A DNA stretch of 64,000 bases, from NCBI RefSeq assembly GCF_902859825.1, contig NZ_CADIKB010000015.1:62001-126000 (forward strand), read 5' to 3'. Positions 49,360-58,147 of this stretch are shown here, piece after piece. The notes under the pieces were generated by a model that saw only the letters and a list, made by a program, of their open reading frames with translations, had not been told where the DNA came from and searched no databases. The translations under genes were made by a program, and so were the position numbers. Position 1 is the first letter of the stretch. Each line of letters begins with the position of its first letter. Source of the stretch: Paraburkholderia phenoliruptrix. Its GTDB lineage: Bacteria; Pseudomonadota; Gammaproteobacteria; Burkholderiales; Burkholderiaceae.

Positions 49360-49827
49360 ATGGGAATGGATATCATCGACCGTAAGTTGCTCGAGCTGTT
49401 GCAGGAAGACGCGACCATGCCGATTGCCGAACTGGCGCAGCGCGTGAATCTGTCGCAAACGCCATGCTGGAAGCGGCTGCAGCGGCTCAAGGAAGCCGGC
49501 GTGATCCGCGCGCAGGTGGCGCTGTGCGATGCGCGCAAGCTGGGGGTGGGTACCACCGTGTTCGTTGCCGTGCGGACGAACCAGCATACGCAGGCGTGGG
49601 CGCAAACCTTCACGCAGGCGGTGCAGGACATTCCCGAGGTGGTCGAGGTCTACCGGATGAGCGGCGAGACGGATTATCTGCTGCGCGTGGTGGTCTCCGA
49701 CATCGACGACTATGACCGCGTGTACAAACTGTTGATCGCCGCGGTGCCGTTGTACGACGTGAGTTCGAGCTTCGCAATGGAGCAGATCAAGTATTCGACG
49801 GCGCTGCCGGTGCGCTATAGCGTGTGA
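49360..49827 (+). CDS. Lrp/AsnC-family transcriptional regulator
   Basis: Regulator of 155 residues. N-terminal helix-turn-helix (MDIIDRKLLELLQEDATMPI, ELAQRVNLSQTPCWKRLQRL) and C-terminal RAM ligand-binding domain (VYRMSGETDYLLRVVVSDID). It ends close to the domain, normal length. Read divergently from the cysteine-dioxygenase-like gene across about 130 bp of AT-rich DNA (49231-49359), the likely control region. By analogy with DecR/YbaO-type regulators, cysteine sensing is possible but not shown. GGGGTGAG precedes the ATG. Confidence 0.92.
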   Translation: MGMDIIDRKLLELLQEDATMPIAELAQRVNLSQTPCWKRLQRLKEAGVIRAQVALCDARKLGVGTTVFVAVRTNQHTQAWAQTFTQAVQDIPEVVEVYRMSGETDYLLRVVVSDIDDYDRVYKLLIAAVPLYDVSSSFAMEQIKYSTALPVRYSV

Positions 49828-49966
49828 GCGCGGATCGGCGCAGGTGCTGTCCGGGGGCAGCGTTCGAAGCCGCTCAGCGTCTTCCCCACGTGCATTGACT
49901 TCCCTCGGCCCTCGCATAGACTCAATTCGAAGCGCCTGCTCGTCGCGGCGCAGAAGGAGGACAGCT

Positions 49967-50611
49967 ATGACTCCCTGGGAAATCCAAGGCACGGAACTCA
50001 TCACCTGCAATTGCTCATACGGATGCCCGTGTCAGTTCAGCGCGCCGCCCACCCACGGCTTTTGCGAAGCGATGGGTGCGATCTCGATCAGCAACGGATA
50101 TTACGGCGATGTGCGGCTCGACGGTCTGAACCTCGCGGTGGTGTTCCAATGGCCCGGGCAGATTCACGAGGGCAAGGGCAAGTGCCAGCCGATCGTCGAC
50201 GAACGCGCCGGTGCGCAGCAACGCGAAGGTCTCCTGAAGGTCATGACGGGGCAGGACACCGAACCGTTCGCCACCATGTTTGCCGTGTTCGCTTCCACGA
50301 TCGAGCTTGCGTTCGAGCCGATTTTCACGAGGATCGACTTCGACGCGGATGTCGATGCAAGACGCGGCCGCATTCATGTCGAGGGCGTGTTCGATGTCGT
50401 CGGCGAACCGCTTCGCAATGCGGTGACCGGCGAGGAGCACCGCGTGCGGATCGATTTGCCGAACGGCTTCGAATACGAACTCGCGGAGGTCGGCTCCGGC
50501 ACGGCTCGCTCGCAAGGCAACATCGCGCTGGATCTCAAGGGCACGTACGCACAATTTGCGCGGCTGCACATGAATAACAAAGGACTGATCCGCCATCGCG
50601 CTGCCGCGTGA
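49967..50611 (+). CDS. DUF1326 protein with Cys-rich N-terminal motif
   Basis: Protein of 214 residues. The N-terminal motif CNCSYGCPCQF holds four closely spaced cysteines, a probable metal or disulfide site, followed by a beta-rich domain (IHVEGVFDVVGEPLRNAVTG, NGFEYELAEVGSGTARSQGN). It belongs to DUF1326, of unknown function. AAGGAGG is 6 bases before ATG 49967. The stop overlaps the start of the DUF2182 membrane gene, so the two proteins probably act together. Confidence 0.88.
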   Translation: MTPWEIQGTELITCNCSYGCPCQFSAPPTHGFCEAMGAISISNGYYGDVRLDGLNLAVVFQWPGQIHEGKGKCQPIVDERAGAQQREGLLKVMTGQDTEPFATMFAVFASTIELAFEPIFTRIDFDADVDARRGRIHVEGVFDVVGEPLRNAVTGEEHRVRIDLPNGFEYELAEVGSGTARSQGNIALDLKGTYAQFARLHMNNKGLIRHRAAA

Positions 50612-51414
50612 GCAACATGCGCGGCATCCCGATCGAGAAGGTCCTCGGAAACGAGCGCGTCGTCACCGCGCTCGGTCTCGTCGCGGTCGTCGGCTGGTCA
50701 TGGCTGTATCTATGGACGGGCGCAGGCACCGGCATGTCCGCACTGGATATGACGGCGCTCACGCTGTTCCCGCATCGCCTGAAGGATGGTGCCGGCGGTA
50801 TGGAGACGACGATGTCCGCGGCGATCCTCATGTGGTGGACCATGATGATCGCGATGATGACGCCGGGCGCGGCGCCGCTCATTCTGCTATATCGACGCGT
50901 GTTGCGGCATCACGAGCCGGCCGCAACCCATTCTGCGATTCCATCGCTCTTTCTCTTCGCCGGCTATCTGACGGCATGGCTGGCATTCTCGATTCTCGCG
51001 GCCATCTTGCAGCAGGTGCTGCAACCCACCGGTCTTGTTTCCGACATGATGCTGTGGTCGAAGAGTGCACCGTTGTCCGCCTGCTTTCTCGCCGTGGCCG
51101 GTTTCTACCAGTTTTCGCCGCTCAAGCGCGCCTGCCTCAGGCAATGCCGCGCACCCGTCGCCTTTCTTACCGCGTATTGGCGGCCGGGCCTCGCGGGCAG
51201 CTTTCTGCTCGGCGTGCGTCATGGGTTCTACTGCGTCGGCTGCTGCTGGCTGCTGATGACGCTGTTGTTTGTCGGCGGCGTCATGAATCTCGCCTGGATC
51301 GCCGCGCTGTCCGTCGTCGTGCTGGTGGAAAAACTCGCGCCGCGGGGCGAGCAAGCGGGCCGCTTGCTGGGCGTCGTGCTGATCGCCTGGGCAGTCGCCA
51401 CGCTGCTCGTGTGA
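50608..51414 (+). CDS. DUF2182 integral membrane protein
   Basis: Protein of 268 residues with about six hydrophobic segments. The Met/Trp-rich motif ILMWWTMMIAMMTPGAAPLI and a later LLGVRHGFYCVGCCWLLMTL, with His and three Cys, are the conserved DUF2182 features and suggest metal handling in the membrane. The GTG start overlaps the DUF1326 stop (GTGA); ATG 50617 is an alternative. Coupling to DUF1326 supports a shared pathway, which is not established from this sequence. Confidence 0.87.
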   Translation: MSNMRGIPIEKVLGNERVVTALGLVAVVGWSWLYLWTGAGTGMSALDMTALTLFPHRLKDGAGGMETTMSAAILMWWTMMIAMMTPGAAPLILLYRRVLRHHEPAATHSAIPSLFLFAGYLTAWLAFSILAAILQQVLQPTGLVSDMMLWSKSAPLSACFLAVAGFYQFSPLKRACLRQCRAPVAFLTAYWRPGLAGSFLLGVRHGFYCVGCCWLLMTLLFVGGVMNLAWIAALSVVVLVEKLAPRGEQAGRLLGVVLIAWAVATLLV

Positions 51415-51548
51415 CCGCGCGGCCTTTTGCGCCGTTTCACTCGAGGTAGTGTGGCGCTGCCGACTGCAAGGCGAGTGCAAGGCGTCCCGGCGTAGAATGC
51501 CGCCTTCTCCGCTATCTTCCGCGATTGCCTCGCGATCCGAGCCGTCTC

Positions 51549-51776
51549 ATGAACAAACCGCCGCGCAAGAAAAACCCGACCTTCGGCATTGCCGTATTTA
51601 TCGTCGTCGCGGTACTGCTGGTTATTGCCACGCTGCTGTACAACGCGATTAAGGAAAAGCGCGAATTCGACAGCGAGAACGCGCAGACGACGTCCCTCTC
51701 GTCGGGCGCGGCTGCGGTCACGGCGACGAGCGCCGCTGCTACCGCTGCGAAACCCGCAAGCGGCAGCGCGCAGTGA
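51549..51776 (+). CDS. small single-pass membrane protein
   Basis: Protein of 75 residues: a basic start (MNKPPRKKNPT), one membrane helix (about 12-32, FGIAVFIVVAVLLVIATLLY), a charged segment, and a Thr/Ser/Ala-rich C-terminus. The basic N-terminus suggests that the tail is periplasmic. No family is recognised. ATG 51549 is preferred over an upstream in-frame start that only adds Arg/Pro residues. It stands alone, convergent with the FUSC gene. Confidence 0.65.
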   Translation: MNKPPRKKNPTFGIAVFIVVAVLLVIATLLYNAIKEKREFDSENAQTTSLSSGAAAVTATSAAATAAKPASGSAQ

Positions 51777-51902
51777 ACTGGTAGCCGTCGCGTTGTATGA
51801 GTGCCTGCGATGTGGGTGACACCTGCTGCGCGACCAGGTGCGGGGACATGGCAGGGACCTCGCGGGACCTGCGGAGGGCCGGGCCCATGCGCCGCCACCG
51901 CG

Positions 51903-54527
51903 TCATTCATCAGGCAGGCGAATCACACTCGCGTCTTTGCGAATCAGCGCCGCAGCCGCCAGCATCTGCTTGCATTGATGCGCGAGCAACTTCATGTCGT
52001 GCACCGCATCCGCCGAATAGTCTTGCGACTTCTCGGCCTCGACCACCATCGTATCGAGTTCGCGCGTGAGCTGTTTGATCTGCTCCGGCTGGTCGGCGGG
52101 CGGCGCAGTGCCCGCCTCGGCCTCGGTGAGGTTATCGCGCACGAGGCTCAATGCGCGTTGCAGCGGCTGCAGCGACACGCTGTCCGGCTGTTGGGCGGAC
52201 GTGCGCAGGAGCGGCGCGGCCGCCGTGATCTGCGACGCGAGCACATGGCTGCGCACGAGCAAGCCGTTCAGCTCGGGCACGAACTTCTGCGCTGATTTCG
52301 GTTCGAGCATCATCCGCTGGAAGGCCTGGCCCAGATTCGCGAACGCGACGTGCACATTTTTGCGCGCGAGGCGGTAGCGATAATCGCGATCGAGCGCGGT
52401 CGCGGCGGCCGCGGCAGCGGGGGAGGCGCCGGCGACGGGCTTCGTCGTCGCGTTACCGTTCGTGGTGAGGGGCGCCACCGGCGCGGCGCTTGTTGCTCGA
52501 TTTGTTGCTCCGCTTGTTGCTACGCTTTTTGCCGGGCTCGTTGCCGCGCTTTTTGCCGCATTCACTGCTGTATGCGCGGCGGGCTCAACGTCGGCACCCA
52601 GGCTGATGGCGAAAAGCGCGTTGGCTTGCGAGATGGCTTGATCGCCCGTCGCAGCGCCGGCGGCCACAGGCGCGCGCGACGCAGCCGGCGCCGGCTTCGC
52701 GAAGTCGATTGCCGGATCGGCCATGGCTGCGACCGGCGCCCGCGCGCCTGCTTCCGTCACTGTGGCGACCACGGCTGCGGCCGGTTTGCCGCTCCACCAC
52801 CAGCTCGCTTCCAGAAACTGCCGCGTTGCGCTGATCACGTTGTTGACCAGCTTGCCCATCAGACGATATTCCCAGTAAGGGAAGAGGTGGCTTGCGGCGA
52901 TCGCGATCGCGCAACCCACCACGGTATCGATCGCGCGTTCGCCGATGATGCGCATGCTGCCCGGCGCGAGCAGATGGAACATCAGCAGCACATAGGACGA
53001 AGTGAACACCACGCTTGCCGTGTAGTTGAACAGCAGCAGGCTGTAGCTCATCACCATGGACGCGAACATCACCACCAGCAGGATGTGCGGCTCCTTCACG
53101 AAGACCATGAGCGCGATGCTGGCCGCGCAGCCGATCAACGTGCCGATTATCCGCTGCCCGTTGCGCTGCTTGGTGAGCGAGTAGCCGGGCTTCAGAATGA
53201 TGACCGTGGTCATCACGATCCAGTACGCGTTGGTGAGCGGCAGCAGGCGGCCGAGCCAGAACCCGACCGCCACCGCGATCGTCACGCGCAGCGCGTGACG
53301 AAAGCTCGGCGACGCCATGGTCAGGTTCGAGAAAATCTGGCCGAACGGCACGCGGCGGCTCGAGACGAAGCGGTTCAGCGCCTGGTCGAGGCGCAGTTCC
53401 GTTTCCGTGGTGGCCGGTTCGCTCGACAGGCTCTTGCGCATCTTGTCGATCAGACGCGTGGCGCTCCAGATGCGGCGGAAGGTGGACGAGACAGCCGAAT
53501 AGGCCTCGGGATTCTTCGCCGGTAACTCGTGCTTGCGCATCAGTTCGATTTCGAACTCGATGGCGCGCAGCTCCGCCTTCACGTTCACACGCGCCCGCGG
53601 CGCATGGTTCTGCAAAACGGCGAGCCCGATCTCCTCCAGATCGGCGGCGGCCTTGCGAATGAGGTCGCGGTAGAACACCAGCAGATCCGTGCCGCCAAAC
53701 GTGTTGCGCACGAGCGGGTAGTCGGTGTGCGCGCCCACGAACAACTCATGCAGATCGACGGTGTTGATGAACAGGTTGAACAGCATCGCGCGACGCGGCT
53801 CCAGTTTGCCGCTTTTGAGCTTCGGCAAATTGCGCAGCACGATGTCGCGCGCCGCGTCCTGCCGGTCCACCGCGGCGATCTGCTTGTCGACGAGATTGCG
53901 ATAGCACTCGTCGAGATCATTATCGAGGTCATAAAAGGCTGCGCGCGCGAGCAGGTAGTCGGCGCAGGCAAAGACGCTTTCGGCGAGGGCCTGCTGCTCG
54001 ATGCGGTGCATCATCCAGCGGCTCACGGCAGTGGACCAGTACGTGTACCAGAGACCGCCCACGAGGATCCACGACGCATTCACGAGCGCCTGCACCGGCG
54101 TGAAGTGCTCCTCCAGCGTCATGATCATCATGAACAGCGTGGCAAAGCTGATCTGCGGCCAGCGGTTGCCGTACACGACGATCAACGAAAGGAGGAACGT
54201 GAGCGGGACCACCGTGCACCAGAGCGCGACCGGGTTCACAGTGGCAAGACCCGTGGCGAGCGCCGAGAGGAAACCGATCACCGAGCACGCCAGCATCTCG
54301 TTGTGCTTGTATTTGAGCGGCCCCGGCATGTCGACGACGCATGCGCCGAGCGCGCCCGTCGCAATCGTGAAGCCGAGCTCACGATTGTGAAAGACGATCA
54401 GGCACAGCACAGCCGGTAACGACACACCGACCGCGATGCGCAGGCCGCCATAAAAATACTGGCTGTACAGGAATTTTTTTATTTCAACCGAATAGCGCAT
54501 CGACTGCCTGATTTCATTCACTGACAA
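51903..54527 (-). CDS. FUSC/YccS-type inner-membrane protein
   Basis: Protein of 874 residues with two sets of membrane helices: about 27-175 (GGLRIAVGVSLPAVLCLIVF onwards) and about 430-560 (HALRVTIAVAVGFWLGRLL, YWIVMTTVIILKPGYSLTKQ). The second contains the FUSC signature. Soluble helical domains follow each. It is related to AaeB/YccS/YhfK proteins, which are thought to export or tolerate aromatic acids or other compounds. An Ala/Thr-rich linker (about 575-720) contains a 12-bp tandem repeat. It is divergent from recC, with about 230 bp between. Confidence 0.85.
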   Translation of the reverse strand: MSVNEIRQSMRYSVEIKKFLYSQYFYGGLRIAVGVSLPAVLCLIVFHNRELGFTIATGALGACVVDMPGPLKYKHNEMLACSVIGFLSALATGLATVNPVALWCTVVPLTFLLSLIVVYGNRWPQISFATLFMMIMTLEEHFTPVQALVNASWILVGGLWYTYWSTAVSRWMMHRIEQQALAESVFACADYLLARAAFYDLDNDLDECYRNLVDKQIAAVDRQDAARDIVLRNLPKLKSGKLEPRRAMLFNLFINTVDLHELFVGAHTDYPLVRNTFGGTDLLVFYRDLIRKAAADLEEIGLAVLQNHAPRARVNVKAELRAIEFEIELMRKHELPAKNPEAYSAVSSTFRRIWSATRLIDKMRKSLSSEPATTETELRLDQALNRFVSSRRVPFGQIFSNLTMASPSFRHALRVTIAVAVGFWLGRLLPLTNAYWIVMTTVIILKPGYSLTKQRNGQRIIGTLIGCAASIALMVFVKEPHILLVVMFASMVMSYSLLLFNYTASVVFTSSYVLLMFHLLAPGSMRIIGERAIDTVVGCAIAIAASHLFPYWEYRLMGKLVNNVISATRQFLEASWWWSGKPAAAVVATVTEAGARAPVAAMADPAIDFAKPAPAASRAPVAAGAATGDQAISQANALFAISLGADVEPAAHTAVNAAKSAATSPAKSVATSGATNRATSAAPVAPLTTNGNATTKPVAGASPAAAAAATALDRDYRYRLARKNVHVAFANLGQAFQRMMLEPKSAQKFVPELNGLLVRSHVLASQITAAAPLLRTSAQQPDSVSLQPLQRALSLVRDNLTEAEAGTAPPADQPEQIKQLTRELDTMVVEAEKSQDYSADAVHDMKLLAHQCKQMLAAAALIRKDASVIRLPDE
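52487..52558 (-). repeat. six-copy 12-bp tandem repeat inside the FUSC gene
   Basis: Six consecutive 12-bp units (plus-strand form CGCTTGTTGCTC, GATTTGTTGCTC, CGCTTGTTGCTA, CGCTTTTTGCCG, GGCTCGTTGCCG, CGCTTTTTGCCG). They encode four-residue repeats such as AATS/PAKS/VATS in the Ala/Thr-rich linker. The period is a multiple of three, so copy changes would keep the frame. Confidence 0.85.
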
Positions 54528-54760
54528 AAAGCGGTTGAAGGCACAACGTTGCGCACAAGGTCGGACAGAACCTCGGGCACAAGCTCGCGGACAGCCTAAA
54601 AACTGCCGACGAGTCTAACTGATTTTGCGTCTGATCTGACCTCGTCCATTCGGCCAGGTTCTGCGCGGCGAGCGGCTTTGTTATGCTGTCGCTTCAATCC
54701 CTGCCGCGGCTCGCGCGTTCTTCGCGAAGGCGGCAAAGCCACACCGCCTCGTCAGGACCC

Positions 54761-57700
54761 ATGCTCCAGCTTTTTTACTCGAACCGCTATGAAACGCTTG
54801 TCGGCGCGCTGCTCGACGACCTCGCGCAAGCGCCGTCCGACCCGTGGACCGCGCAGCCCGTGATCGTTCCCAGCGCCGCGGTGCGGCGGCGGCTCGAGCT
54901 GGACATCGCCGCGCGTCAGGGCGTTTGCGCGAACGTCAGCTTCGGCTATCTCGCGCAATGGCTGTGGGCGCAAATCGGCGGCGTGATCGAGGTGCCGCGG
55001 CATTCGCCGTTCGCGCCTGACCGCCTCGTGTGGCGCTGCTACCGGCTGCTCGGCGCCGTAGACTCCGCGGTGCCGTGGAACGCATCGCCGCGTCTGCGCA
55101 CCTATCTCGACGCAGCCGATCCGTCCATGCGCTACGAGCTCGCGCGCCGCGTGGCAACCGTGCTCGACCACTATCTGACGTATCGCCCCGAATGGCTGTT
55201 GCAATGGCAAAAGGGCGGTTCGATCTTCGCCAGCGGTGCCGCGCACGACACAGGCCCGCGCCTCGTCGGCGCAAGCGAGGCAGCACGCGAGGACGAGCGC
55301 TGGCAGGCGGCGCTGTGGCGCGCCGTGCTTACAGAATTGGCGGAGCTGGGCGGCAACGCGCCCACGCCCGCGGCCGCGCTGCCGCCCGCCTATCGTTTTC
55401 TCGACGAAATCGGCACGCTGGATCTCGACGCGATTGCGAAAGCGAACTGGCCGGAAGTGGTCAGCGTGTTCGCGCTGCCCACCATGCCGCCGTTGCACGT
55501 TGCACTGCTGCGCGCGCTGTCGCGTTGGGTCGACGTGCGTCTGTATGTCATGAACCCGTGCCGCGAGTTCTGGTTCGACGTGGTGAGCGAAGGCCGCGTG
55601 CAGGCGCTCGACGCCGCCGGTCAGCTCGACTATCAGGAAGTGGGTCACCCGCTCCTTGCGGAATGGGGGCGTCAAACGCAGGCGCAGTTGCACATGCTGC
55701 ACGAGCTCACCGAAAGCGCGGCTTCAGCCGAGACCGGCGACTTCACGGAGAATCCGGAACCGAGCTGGCTCGCCGCCGTGCAAAACGGCATTCTCGATCT
55801 GCGTTCGGAGGCGGAGGCGGACGAGTTGCCGCTGGAGCCGGGCATTGAAGTTCACGTCTGTCACAGCCTCTCGCGGCAGCTCGAGGTGCTGCACGACCGG
55901 CTGCTTGGCTGGTTCGACGAATTCGACGATCTGCAGCCGTCCGACGTTCTTGTTGCCGTGTCGGATCTTGCCGCCGCCGGTCCATTGATCGACGCCGTGT
56001 TCGGCACGACGCCCGCTGGGGACACGCGCCGCATCCCGTATCGGATCACGGGCCTGCCGCCCTCGCAGGCCAATCCAGTCGCGCGGCTGCTGCTCGACTG
56101 GCTCGCTCTGCCCGAGCGCAGTGTCGGTGCCCCCGATCTGGTCGAGTGGCTGCGCGTCGATGCGGTAGCCGTGCGCTACGGCATCGACGCCGGTTCGCTG
56201 GAAGCCGCCCAGGAGTGGCTCGCCGCAGCCGGTGCGCGGCGCGGGCTGTCGCCTGCGGAGCCGAGCGGCGAACACGTGCCGGTGGCGCGCCACACGTTCG
56301 CCGATGCGCTGACTCGCCTGTATCTCGGCTATGCGATGCCGGACGGCGGCGAGCCGGTGGACGCATGGCTGCCGGTCGAGGGCGCTGACGGCTCGGAGGC
56401 CGAACTGCTGGGCCGTCTGTCGCGCTTTGTTGACGATATCGACAACTTCGCCGCGCGTTGCGCAAGTGAACAGACGCCGGCCGACTGGACGCAACTGCTG
56501 CTCGAAACGCTGGCGCAGTGTTTCGACGGCGGCGTCGAGTTTGCCGAGTCGCTCGCCGGCGTGCGCGATGCAATCGACAAGATGGGCGACGCCATGCAGG
56601 CCGGCGCGCATGACGTCACCCTGCCCGCCGCGGTCGTGCGTGGCGCTCTCACCGAAGCGCTGGACGATCCGGCGCGCGGCGGGGTGCCTTGGGGCAGCGT
56701 GACGTTCTCGTCGCTGACGAGCTTGCGCGGCTTGCCATACCGCATTGTCTGTCTGCTCGGGATGGACGACGGCGTACTGCCGAGCCTCGCCCGGGCCGAC
56801 GAGTTCGACCTGATGGCCGCGTTCGGCAAAGCGGGCGACCGTCAGCGCCGCGACGACGAGCGCAATCTGTTTCTCGATCTGCTGCTCGCCGCCCGCAGCC
56901 GGCTCTTTATCGCTTACACCGGGCGCAGCATCCGCGACAACGCGCCGTTGCCGCCGGCCGCGCTGGTGGACGAACTGCTCGACTATCTGGCGCAGGTGTC
57001 GGCGGGCGAGGGCGCGAGCCCTGCTGAGGTCGAGCGCGCCCGCCGTGCATTTATTGTCGATCACCCGCTGCAGGCCTTCGCCTCCGACTACTTCGCCGCC
57101 CAGCCCGAGCTCTTCACCTACGACGCCGATCGCGCCGAGCTGGCTACGTTGCTGGCCACGCCACAGCAAAGCCGCGCCGCGCCTTTCTTCGACCGGCCAT
57201 TGCCGCCCGAAGATGCGGCGCCCGTCGCATTCGACGACTTCGTGCGCTTCTGGCGTCATCCGGCGCGCGCGCTACTGCGCGACCGGCTGGGCATCGTGCT
57301 GTCCGAGGCGCAAGGCGAGCTGCTCGACACCGAGCCGTTCGAGCTCGACTACGCGGGGCGCGATGCGCTGGCCGAACGTCTGTTGCCCGTGCTGCTCGAC
57401 GCCGGCAACGAAGGAGACGATCTTACGTTCGAGCGCGCGCGGCGCCTCGCCGAGGCAAGCCCGGAACTGCCCGGCGGCGCGACCGGCGCCGTGTGGCGCG
57501 CGCGAGAGCTGGGCGCGCTGCGGCAACTGGCCGACGGTGTGCGCGGCGAGGTCGCCGCAGGTGTCGAGCGCCTGCCGTTCGTGCTCGACGTCGTGCCGCG
57601 CTGGCCGGATCGTGCGGACATCGAGGGCGAACTTTTCGGCCCTCATGACGAGGCGCTTCGTGAAGCCGCCGAAGCGCCGCTACAACTGCACGGCGCCTTG

Positions 57701-58147
57701 AATCTGCTGACGGAAACCGGACAGGTGATCTTTCGCTACGCCAAACCCACCGCGCGCGACTACCTCTCTGCGTGGCTTGCGCATCTCGCCTACTGCGCGG
57801 CGCTGCCGCGGGGACCGCGCCGCACCGTGTGGCACGGCAGCGGCGAGCGCTTCGAGTTTGCGCCGGTGGCCGCGCCGCTCGACGAACTCGCGCCGCTGGC
57901 CGCGCTCTTCAGGGCGGGGCGCAGGCTGCCGTTGCGCTTTTTCCCGAGGAGCGCGTGGGCCAAGGTAAGCGAGAGCGACTCGGCGGCGCAAGGCGTATGG
58001 ATCAACGACCGCGTGCGCGGCGAATCCGATGACCCGGCCTTGCGCATTGCGCTGCGCGGCACGCCTCTCACGCTCGACGAGCCGTTCGGCAGCCTTGCGT
58101 CGATTGTGTTCAAGCCGTTGATGCAGCATCTGCGGAGCATGTCATGA
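54761..58147 (+). CDS. recC: exodeoxyribonuclease V, gamma subunit (RecC)
   Basis: Protein of 1128 residues, the usual RecC length. It begins MLQLFYSNRYETLVGALL and VIVPSAAVRRRLELDIAA and contains NVSFGYLAQWLWAQIGG, VRLYVMNPCREFWFDVV and FSSLTSLRGLPYRIVCLLGM, all RecC-specific. RecC holds RecB and RecD, splits the duplex and reads Chi. ATG 54761 is preferred over an upstream in-frame start; AGGA is nearby. It is the first gene of a recC-recB-recD operon with 4-bp overlaps. Confidence 0.94.
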   Translation: MLQLFYSNRYETLVGALLDDLAQAPSDPWTAQPVIVPSAAVRRRLELDIAARQGVCANVSFGYLAQWLWAQIGGVIEVPRHSPFAPDRLVWRCYRLLGAVDSAVPWNASPRLRTYLDAADPSMRYELARRVATVLDHYLTYRPEWLLQWQKGGSIFASGAAHDTGPRLVGASEAAREDERWQAALWRAVLTELAELGGNAPTPAAALPPAYRFLDEIGTLDLDAIAKANWPEVVSVFALPTMPPLHVALLRALSRWVDVRLYVMNPCREFWFDVVSEGRVQALDAAGQLDYQEVGHPLLAEWGRQTQAQLHMLHELTESAASAETGDFTENPEPSWLAAVQNGILDLRSEAEADELPLEPGIEVHVCHSLSRQLEVLHDRLLGWFDEFDDLQPSDVLVAVSDLAAAGPLIDAVFGTTPAGDTRRIPYRITGLPPSQANPVARLLLDWLALPERSVGAPDLVEWLRVDAVAVRYGIDAGSLEAAQEWLAAAGARRGLSPAEPSGEHVPVARHTFADALTRLYLGYAMPDGGEPVDAWLPVEGADGSEAELLGRLSRFVDDIDNFAARCASEQTPADWTQLLLETLAQCFDGGVEFAESLAGVRDAIDKMGDAMQAGAHDVTLPAAVVRGALTEALDDPARGGVPWGSVTFSSLTSLRGLPYRIVCLLGMDDGVLPSLARADEFDLMAAFGKAGDRQRRDDERNLFLDLLLAARSRLFIAYTGRSIRDNAPLPPAALVDELLDYLAQVSAGEGASPAEVERARRAFIVDHPLQAFASDYFAAQPELFTYDADRAELATLLATPQQSRAAPFFDRPLPPEDAAPVAFDDFVRFWRHPARALLRDRLGIVLSEAQGELLDTEPFELDYAGRDALAERLLPVLLDAGNEGDDLTFERARRLAEASPELPGGATGAVWRARELGALRQLADGVRGEVAAGVERLPFVLDVVPRWPDRADIEGELFGPHDEALREAAEAPLQLHGALNLLTETGQVIFRYAKPTARDYLSAWLAHLAYCAALPRGPRRTVWHGSGERFEFAPVAAPLDELAPLAALFRAGRRLPLRFFPRSAWAKVSESDSAAQGVWINDRVRGESDDPALRIALRGTPLTLDEPFGSLASIVFKPLMQHLRSMS

